Below are positions 27,010-38,367 of a stretch of DNA of 38,367 bases, in pieces. Position 1 is the first letter of the stretch. Each line of letters begins with the position of its first letter. The position numbers and the translations under genes were made by a program. The stretch is taken from contig CAYZSE010000010.1 of NCBI GenBank assembly GCA_964481035.1, positions 1 to 38,367 of the forward strand, written 5' to 3'. The DNA is from JAAAPF01 sp964481035 (GTDB lineage Bacteria > Pseudomonadota > Alphaproteobacteria > Geminicoccales > Geminicoccaceae). The notes beneath the pieces were generated by a model. It was given only the letters and a program-made list of their open reading frames with translations. It ran no database searches and was not told the DNA's origin.

Positions 27010-27285
27010 CTATCCGGCGTGGGCCCTGGCATCTCCGCACGCGCTCGGCGCCAACGGGTCGCGCCGGGTGGCGATGATCTTCCCAACGCCGCCGACCGTG
27101 CGCGCCCCGGCTTCGCGGAGCCGCGTCGCCAACTCCGCGACGATCTGCTCGATCCGATCGACGTCCGGGCGGTCGGGCAAGGGCAGGCGACGTCGGCGCC
27201 GGCTCCACCGTGTCGTCACGGCGATGCCGGCTCCGCCACGGCGATAGGCCGGCGACCCTCGCGGCAAGGCGCTCGACGGCTTCAA
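27010..27285 (-). CDS. Doubtful small ORF overlapping the antitoxin-like gene's stop
   Basis: This frame can start with TTG at 27285, overlapping the stop of the RHH antitoxin-like gene, and encodes 91 residues. Only the middle (DRPDVDRIEQIVAELATRL and the following REAGARTVGGVGKIIATR) has protein-like composition and strong GC third positions; the first 30 residues are Arg-rich and look non-coding. It does not resemble a ParE or other known toxin. It may be the remnant of a gene, or chance. Apart from it, the 294 bases between the GNAT gene and the antitoxin-like gene contain nothing I recognise. Confidence 0.25.
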   Translation of the reverse strand: MKPSSALPRGSPAYRRGGAGIAVTTRWSRRRRRLPLPDRPDVDRIEQIVAELATRLREAGARTVGGVGKIIATRRDPLAPSACGDARAHAG

Positions 27286-27473
27286 AGCATGGAGAGCCGG
27301 CCGAGCCCGGCTTTGGCGGCCGCGTGCCGGCGGCGGTGCTCGATCCAGTGGCGCAGCGCCTCACGCAAGGCCTCGCCTTCCGTCGGGTCGTCGCCCGACG
27401 CGACCGCCTCCGCGAGCATGGTGGCGATCTCGCTCGTGACCGCCACCGTCAGCTTGCAGGTCTCGTCGGCCAT
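27282..27473 (-). CDS. Ribbon-helix-helix ParD-like antitoxin/regulator
   Basis: This 63-residue protein reads MADETCKLTVAVTSEIATML then helices with EAVASGDDPTEGEALREALR and HWIEHRRRH, the pattern of ParD/CopG ribbon-helix-helix antitoxins: a short DNA-binding beta-strand (KLTVAV), then two helices with the 'ASGxxxTxxEALREALRxW' signature. A GGAGGAG Shine-Dalgarno stands about 8 bases before the ATG at 27473. Antitoxins of this type dimerise, bind their own promoter and neutralise a ParE toxin. No ParE-like gene follows; the only overlapping frame downstream is doubtful. The gene lies 50 bases downstream of metH, so it may ride on that transcript. It is either an orphan antitoxin or a stand-alone RHH regulator. 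Confidence 0.78.
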   Translation of the reverse strand: MADETCKLTVAVTSEIATMLAEAVASGDDPTEGEALREALRHWIEHRRRHAAAKAGLGRLSML

Positions 27474-27523
27474 GACGTGCTCTCCTCCCGCCCGAGGTTG
27501 GGCAGCCGCCATCCCACCCGCGC

Positions 27524-31042
<3,519 letters not shown>

Positions 31043-31061
31043 GGATCACTCCGAGCGTGGC

Positions 31062-31931
31062 TTAAGCGGCCCATTGGAAGGCGTCGGGGCCGGCCTCGAG
31101 CCGGCGCAGCACGGCCAGCGTGAGGGCGCTGCGATTGAGCACGTAGACGTGCAGATGGTCGAGACCGGCGCCGATCAGCCGTCGGCATTGCGTCGCGGCG
31201 ATGTCGGCCGCGCGCTCGAAGGCCGCATCGCAGCCGGGCTCGAGATGGGCGAGCGCATCGTCGAGCCAGCCCGGCATGCCGGCCCCGCAGCGCTCGCTGA
31301 AGCGCTTGATCTGCGCGTAGTTGCCGATCGGCATGATGCCGATGCCGATGGGCGCTTCGATCCCCGCGGCGCGAACCGCGTCGACCCAACGCAGGAGCCG
31401 GTCCGTATCGAAGCAGTACTGGGTCAAGATGCGGTCGGCGCCGGCATCGATCTTGCGCTTCAAGACGTCGAGGCACGCGGCCTCGTCGGCGGCGTCGGGA
31501 TGGCACTCCGGGTAGGCGCCGACGGCGACGTCGGTCGCCCCCCACGCCTTGAGCGCCGCCGTCAGCGTGTCGGCATAGGCGAAGCCGTCCGGCCGCGGCA
31601 CATAGCGCTCCATGCCCGCCGGCGCGTCGCCGCGTAGCGCCACGAAGCGGTTGATCCCCTGCGCGACGTAGGCCTCGACGAGGCGCCGCATCTCGTCGCG
31701 GCTCGCCTGGACACAGGTCAGATGCGGGCGGGGCGGCGCCGCGGCGGCCTCGCCATAGGCCCCGGCCTGGTCGGCGGTGGCGCTCGCGCTGCCGCCGCCG
31801 GCACCGCTCGTGATCGAGAGGAACGCCTTGGGAACGGGCGCGAGGTCCGCGAGCGTCCTCGCGAGGGTCGTCGCCGCGGGCGCGTTCTTGGGCGGAAAGA
31901 TCTCGAACGACAGCGTGACGTGGTTCGTCAT
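31062..31931 (-). CDS. metF: 5,10-Methylenetetrahydrofolate reductase
   Basis: This 289-residue enzyme reduces methylene-tetrahydrofolate to 5-methyltetrahydrofolate, the methyl donor for MetH. It has the TIM-barrel landmarks LSFEIFPPK at the N-terminus (with the Glu used in catalysis), SITSGAGGG, the HLTCVQASRDE block, FVALRGDAP, and ADRILTQYCFDTD for flavin and folate binding. The start at 31931 overlaps the stop of the upstream regulator gene by four bases (ATGA), so expression is probably coupled to it; metH follows after 19 bases. The order regulator-metF-metH is a known alphaproteobacterial methionine-cycle arrangement. Confidence 0.95.
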   Translation of the reverse strand: MTNHVTLSFEIFPPKNAPAATTLARTLADLAPVPKAFLSITSGAGGGSASATADQAGAYGEAAAAPPRPHLTCVQASRDEMRRLVEAYVAQGINRFVALRGDAPAGMERYVPRPDGFAYADTLTAALKAWGATDVAVGAYPECHPDAADEAACLDVLKRKIDAGADRILTQYCFDTDRLLRWVDAVRAAGIEAPIGIGIMPIGNYAQIKRFSERCGAGMPGWLDDALAHLEPGCDAAFERAADIAATQCRRLIGAGLDHLHVYVLNRSALTLAVLRRLEAGPDAFQWAA

Positions 31932-32920
31932 GCAACAGCACTCCCGAGAGCCAGGGACGAGGCCGCGGCGACCGGCCGCCGCGCGTCCCAGATGATGGTG
32001 GCAGCGACCTTTCCGGAAAGGCTGCGTGCGGACCCGTCGGCCAGCCCGGCACGCTCCAGCCAGTCGAGGACCTCGCCTTCGCCGAAGCCGAGCCGGCGAT
32101 GGGCATAATCGACGCGCAACGCCTCGACCTCGTGCGCGGCGAGGTCGACGATGATCAAGCGCCCGTTCGGCGCGAGCACCCGCACCGCCTCGGCGATGGC
32201 GAGCTGCGGCTGCTCTGCGAAATGCAACACCTGGTGCAGCACGACGACGTCGAAGGCGCCGTCGGCGACCGGGAGCTGGTACATGTCGCCATGGCGGACC
32301 TGGCAGTTGGTGACGCCTGCGGCCTCGAGCTGCGCGCGCGCCACCGCCAGCATGTCCAAGGAGAGGTCGATCCCCAGGCCATAGCCGACCCGGCTCGCGA
32401 GGGTCTTCAAGACGTGCCCGGTCCCCGTGCCGATGTCGAGAAGCCGCGTCGGCGCGGTCTCGTCGACCAACGTCAGCAGCGCCCGGTCGACGTCCGCGTC
32501 GGCGACGGTGAGGTCGCGCACGCGCTCCCATGCCGTCGCGTGCCGATCGAAATAGGCCTGCGCGCGGCGCTGCCGGTCGGCGCGGACCTCCTCGAGACGG
32601 CGGCGGTCGAGCTCGAGCTCGCCGGCCGGCGGCAGGAGCGCGACGAGCCGGCGGGCCAGCCCCGCGTCGCCGCGGTCGTTCAGGCGATAGAACACCCAGG
32701 CGCCCTCGCGGAAACGCTCGAGGATACCCGCGTCGGCGAGTACCTTGAGGTGACGGGAGACCCGCGGCTGCGACTGGCCGAGCACCTGGGTGAGCTCGCT
32801 CACCGTCCATTCGCCCGCAGCGCAGATCGCGAGCAGGCGCAGGCGCGTCGGCTCGGCGACGGCGCGCAGGCCGTCGAGCAGCCGGTTCAGCGGTGTCTCG
32901 GGCGGATGGACTTCTTCCAT
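31928..32920 (-). CDS. ArsR-family regulator fused to a SAM-dependent methyltransferase domain (SahR-like)
   Basis: The product (330 residues from the ATG at 32920) has an ArsR winged helix at the N-terminus (AVAEPTRLRLLAI, then VSELTQVLGQSQPRVSRHL as the recognition helix-turn-helix and a WVFYRL wing) followed by a class I methyltransferase domain with the SAM-binding motif LLDIGTGTGHVL and a VVVLHQVLHF stretch. Proteins of this architecture beside metF/metH are known as SahR, which represses methionine-cycle genes and is released by S-adenosylhomocysteine; the methyltransferase fold then serves as ligand sensor. That assignment is by architecture and context. An in-frame ATG at 32935 would add MHIHL, but it lies inside the AT-rich promoter/operator box, and neither ATG has a Shine-Dalgarno, so I prefer 32920. 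It overlaps metF by four bases. Confidence 0.88.
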   Translation of the reverse strand: MEEVHPPETPLNRLLDGLRAVAEPTRLRLLAICAAGEWTVSELTQVLGQSQPRVSRHLKVLADAGILERFREGAWVFYRLNDRGDAGLARRLVALLPPAGELELDRRRLEEVRADRQRRAQAYFDRHATAWERVRDLTVADADVDRALLTLVDETAPTRLLDIGTGTGHVLKTLASRVGYGLGIDLSLDMLAVARAQLEAAGVTNCQVRHGDMYQLPVADGAFDVVVLHQVLHFAEQPQLAIAEAVRVLAPNGRLIIVDLAAHEVEALRVDYAHRRLGFGEGEVLDWLERAGLADGSARSLSGKVAATIIWDARRPVAAASSLALGSAVA

Positions 32921-32926
32921 GAGGTG

Positions 32927-32956
32927 GATATGCATATATCTTTATAATGCTGTCAA
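32927..32956 (-). promoter_or_regulatory. Promoter and AT-rich operator for the regulator-metF-metH operon
   Basis: On the minus strand a perfect TTGACA (32956-32951) is followed 18 bases later by CATATC (32932-32927), a weak -10. Between and over it lie the palindrome ATATGCATAT (32928-32937) and a TATA-N4-TATA element (32935-32946). This is by far the most AT-rich spot in the neighbourhood. Overlap of palindrome and -10 fits autorepression by the ArsR-type protein. Transcription would start near the ATG at 32920, giving a very short or absent leader. Confidence 0.6.
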
Positions 32957-32981
32957 GGCTTCCCTCCTCCTGCGGCCGGGC

Positions 32982-33254
32982 TCAGTGCGGGTGATCGGCC
33001 GAGGTCTCGGGCATGACGTTGGCGAGATCGACCTCACCGCCGGCACCGAACAGCCAATCGATGATCGCGTTCTCGACCGCGCGGCGCACATCGTGTGGGC
33101 TGGCGTGCAGCCGCTCGAAGGCCCGGCCGAGGGCGTGCTCGTCGTGCGTCCGGAGCGCGAGGGCGAATTCCGCCGCGAGCCCGGGGTCCGCGTCGAGCAC
33201 GAGGCGCAGGCGGCGATCCAGTTCAGCCAGGCGCGCGACTTTCACCATGTCCAT
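32982..33254 (-). CDS. Small helical protein of unknown function
   Basis: I do not recognise this 90-residue protein. It reads as a soluble, mostly helical, acidic product: LAELDRRLRLVLDADPGLAAEF, split by short loops, then ALRTHDEHALGRAFERLHAS and a C-terminal IIDWLFGAGGEVDLANVMPE. Third codon positions are GC-rich and residue use is protein-like, unlike the plus-strand frame across it. ATGs at 33254 and 33248 are both possible; the CGGGAA upstream is better spaced for 33248. It has no signal peptide or membrane segment. It is upstream of the regulator-metF-metH operon on the same strand but ends before the TTGACA promoter, so it probably forms its own short unit. Confidence 0.55.
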   Translation of the reverse strand: MDMVKVARLAELDRRLRLVLDADPGLAAEFALALRTHDEHALGRAFERLHASPHDVRRAVENAIIDWLFGAGGEVDLANVMPETSADHPH

Positions 33255-33360
33255 TTCCCGGGAACATTCCTAAGTTTCCCACGGACGCTAAGACAAAAGG
33301 GAGCGGCTGTGCGCTCACGCTTTTTCAACGCATACAAACCTACACCACATCGAGAGTTTT

Positions 33361-33381
33361 CCGCCGCGACGGTCGCGGCGG
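33361..33381 (+). promoter_or_regulatory. Perfect hairpin in the mlaA leader
   Basis: CCGCCGCGA, a CGG loop and TCGCGGCGG form a perfect 9-bp stem, 23 bases before the mlaA ATG. The 150-base leader region is otherwise comparatively AT-rich (for example GCTTTTTCAACGC and CATACAAACC). The stem is just upstream of the GAGAGG ribosome-binding site and could influence mlaA translation or mRNA stability. Confidence 0.4.
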
Positions 33382-33404
33382 CTCGCTGGCCGAGAGAGGT
33401 TCGC

Positions 33405-34184
33405 ATGACGGATGCGGCATGGAGCGGCGCCGGGCGAAGGGGTCGCCGGGTTCGGGTAATCGGGCTTCTCGCCGCCGCCGTGGTGGCGTGCGGCGGCACT
33501 GTCCGAGCGCAGACCCCCGAAGACCCCCTCGAGGGCTTCAACCGAGGTGTCTTCGCCTTCAACCACGTCGTCGACGGCGCCTTCATCGAGCCCGCCGCAC
33601 GGATCTACCGCGGCGTCGTGCCGAGCCCCGTCCGGACCTCGGTCACCAACGTCTTTTTGAACCTCTCCGAGCCCGTGAACATCGTCAACGCGGCGTTGCA
33701 GGGCGACGGTGACCAGTTCGGCAACTCGGTGGGGCGCCTCCTCATCAACTCGACCCTCGGCCTCGGCGGCCTCTTCGATGTCGCGGGCAACCTCGACGGC
33801 GAGTTCCGCCGGGAGTATCGCCGCGAGGATTTCGGACAGACCTTGGCGGTGTGGGGCTGGGAGGACAGCGCCTACTTCGTCATCCCCGTGCTCGGACCGT
33901 CGACGATCCGCGACACCGGCGGCTTCGCGGTCGACTTCGTGACCACGCCCTGGGGCTATTTCGCGCCGACCGCGGTGACCCTGCCCTTGGCGGGGCTGCG
34001 CGCCGTCGACGTTCGCCACCGCGTGCTCGACCAGCTGGAGGATCTCGAGAGCTCGTCGCTCGACTTCTACGCGTCGCTGCGCAGCATCTACCTGCAGCGC
34101 CGCCAGCAGGAGATCTTCAACGGCGAGGTCCCCGAGGACGCATTCGACGAGTCGATCTTCGACGAGCAGTTTGGCGTCGAATAG
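33405..34184 (+). CDS. mlaA: MlaA/VacJ-family outer-membrane lipoprotein
   Basis: This 259-residue protein matches MlaA (VacJ), the outer-membrane component of the Mla system that removes mislocalised phospholipids from the outer leaflet and hands them to periplasmic MlaC. Landmarks are DPLEGFNRGVFAFNHVVD after the leader, NVFLNLSEPVNIVNAALQGD, GRLLINSTLGLGGLFDVA, and EDFGQTLAVWGW followed by FVIPVLGPSTIRDTGG. The leader (MTDAAWSGAGRRGRRVRVIG then LLAAAVVAC) ends in a VVAC lipobox with Cys29, supporting lipid anchoring; AQTPEDP just after could alternatively be a signal peptidase I site. The start at 33405 has a GAGAGG about 6 bases upstream. No mlaB-F genes are adjacent, so it is a solitary mlaA. 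Confidence 0.92.
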   Translation: MTDAAWSGAGRRGRRVRVIGLLAAAVVACGGTVRAQTPEDPLEGFNRGVFAFNHVVDGAFIEPAARIYRGVVPSPVRTSVTNVFLNLSEPVNIVNAALQGDGDQFGNSVGRLLINSTLGLGGLFDVAGNLDGEFRREYRREDFGQTLAVWGWEDSAYFVIPVLGPSTIRDTGGFAVDFVTTPWGYFAPTAVTLPLAGLRAVDVRHRVLDQLEDLESSSLDFYASLRSIYLQRRQQEIFNGEVPEDAFDESIFDEQFGVE

Positions 34185-34215
34185 CCGCCGCCGCGCGCGG
34201 CCGTCGAAGCCGGTC

Positions 34216-34232
34216 GCCGGCGTCTCGCCGGC
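34216..34232. terminator. Stem-loop between the convergent mlaA and pccA genes
   Basis: GCCGGCG, a TCT loop and CGCCGGC form a perfect 7-bp stem midway between the mlaA and pccA stops. It has no T-run on either side but is placed to serve as a bidirectional transcription end. Confidence 0.4.
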
Positions 34233-34278
34233 CGGCCGGCCTTGATCGCGCACGACCGAATGCGCCGTCGGCGCGCGC

Positions 34279-36264
<1,986 letters not shown>

Positions 36265-36281
36265 CGTCGCTCCCCTCGCCT

Positions 36282-37814
<1,533 letters not shown>

Positions 37815-37849
37815 GATCCGTCTCCTCCGCGAGCGACATCGTGTAGCAC

Positions 37850-37862
37850 GCTGCAATGCAGC
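37850..37862. promoter_or_regulatory. Palindrome upstream of pccB
   Basis: GCTGCAATGCAGC is a perfect 6-1-6 inverted repeat about 36 bases upstream of the pccB start, beside the comparatively AT-rich stretch GGAAAGTATCGCAAAGG. It is in the right place for an operator. On the minus strand a TTTGCGAT element follows at 37878-37871, which recalls the TTTGC-type boxes bound by short-chain acyl-CoA regulators such as PccR; this is a weak resemblance. Confidence 0.35.
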
Positions 37863-37937
37863 AGGAAAGTATCGCAAAGGCGCGATCTCCGGCCCTTCGC
37901 CGCGGCCGGCCGGACGTCCGCCGAAGCGATGCGCGCG

Positions 37938-38363
37938 TCAGCCGGCGAGCTTCGCCGCCAACGCCGCGTCGAGCTCGGGAAGCATGACGATGCCGTCCTG
38001 ATCGCTGGCGCAGCCGTGCACGACGATCCAGGTGCAGGGGCGATCGCCCTCGTTGGACGGGACGTGCGGGAGGTCGGCGGGCACGAAGGTCTGCTCGCCG
38101 GCGCGGACCACGACGTGATGCTCGAGCCGGGTTCCGTAATGGACGACGCACTCCCCCTCCAAGAGGAACGCGATCGTCTCGATGTTGCGGTGCAGATGCG
38201 CCTTGGCGCGGGCGCCGGGGGGCATCGGCATGACGTTCATGCAGATCTGCGTCGCGCCGACCGTCTCCGCAGAGGCGCCGGCGCCGTAGATGATCCCCTG
38301 CTTGCCCAGGTACGTCCGGCCCGGTGCCACCACCCGGACGCCGTCGTTCGGCGACGCGACCAT
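37938..38363 (-). CDS. Cupin-domain protein
   Basis: This 141-residue protein is a small single-domain cupin. Motif 1 reads around AKAHLHRNIETIAFLLEGE (histidines H56 and H58 and the later Glu as likely metal ligands) and motif 2 around FVPADLPHVPSNEGD with the third histidine. Such proteins range from metal-dependent dioxygenases and isomerases to mere ligand-binding proteins, so the reaction is unknown. The ATG at 38363 is four bases from the window edge; it gives a sensible N-terminus (MVASPNDGVRVVAPGR), but a start further upstream cannot be excluded. It is upstream of pccB on the same strand, separated by 123 bases, and is probably a separate unit. Confidence 0.8.
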   Translation of the reverse strand: MVASPNDGVRVVAPGRTYLGKQGIIYGAGASAETVGATQICMNVMPMPPGARAKAHLHRNIETIAFLLEGECVVHYGTRLEHHVVVRAGEQTFVPADLPHVPSNEGDRPCTWIVVHGCASDQDGIVMLPELDAALAAKLAG

Positions 38364-38367
38364 GCCG

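Noticed and set aside
27010..27285. ParE-type toxin partner of the antitoxin-like gene
   Set aside because: None of the three frames in this stretch has the ParE pattern of N-terminal helices followed by a C-terminal beta-sheet with a VLHGRRD-like end.

Overview
The window is about 38 kb of very GC-rich DNA (roughly 70% by eye, with GC-saturated third codon positions). It looks chromosomal and alphaproteobacterial. The gene families present (a two-module GlgE, a TreS-maltokinase fusion, an ArsR-methyltransferase protein in front of metF-metH, PccA/PccB, and a solitary MlaA lipoprotein) fit that class, perhaps near Rhodospirillales/Geminicoccales, but the genus cannot be named from sequence alone. 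I see no tRNA, rRNA, CRISPR array, insertion sequence or prophage gene.

Layout: (1) 1-2035: the 3' end of a DUF433 antitoxin-like gene, then a ChaN-family secreted protein and a NUDIX hydrolase, both on the minus strand. (2) 2171-4003: typA/bipA on plus, divergent from the NUDIX gene. (3) 4123-24463: a 20-kb plus-strand glycogen and alpha-glucan operon, glgP-glgC-glgA-glgE-treS/pep2-glgB-glgX::treZ-malQ, with tight or overlapping junctions in its second half. (4) 24479-26987: a secreted protein of unknown function and an Ldh2/DpkA-type dehydrogenase on minus, with a divergent GNAT acetyltransferase. (5) 27282-33254, minus: an unknown small protein, an ArsR-methyltransferase regulator (SahR-like), metF, metH and a ribbon-helix-helix antitoxin-like gene. 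(6) 33405-34184: MlaA lipoprotein on plus. (7) 34279-38363, minus: propionyl-CoA carboxylase pccB-pccA and, upstream, a cupin protein.

The glycogen operon holds two routes to the linear glucan. One is classical: GlgC makes ADP-glucose and GlgA polymerises it. The other is the GlgE route: TreS turns trehalose into maltose, the fused kinase makes maltose-1-phosphate, and GlgE adds maltosyl units. GlgB branches the polymer, and GlgP, GlgX and MalQ break it down. No TreY is present.

The main observations are: (a) both 100-N assembly gaps are flanked by identical 55-bp sequences, and collapsing each (removing 155 positions) restores one intact frame for treS-pep2 and for glgB; (b) a 1313-residue protein fuses an intact GlgX debranching enzyme to a TreZ module that has lost several normally invariant GH13 active-site residues; (c) GlgE carries an N-terminal GH13-like module that also lacks the canonical catalytic residues. 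Two enzymes of one operon therefore each carry a probable non-catalytic GH13 module. (d) A near-consensus -35 box and an AT-rich palindrome sit directly in front of the SahR-like-metF-metH operon.
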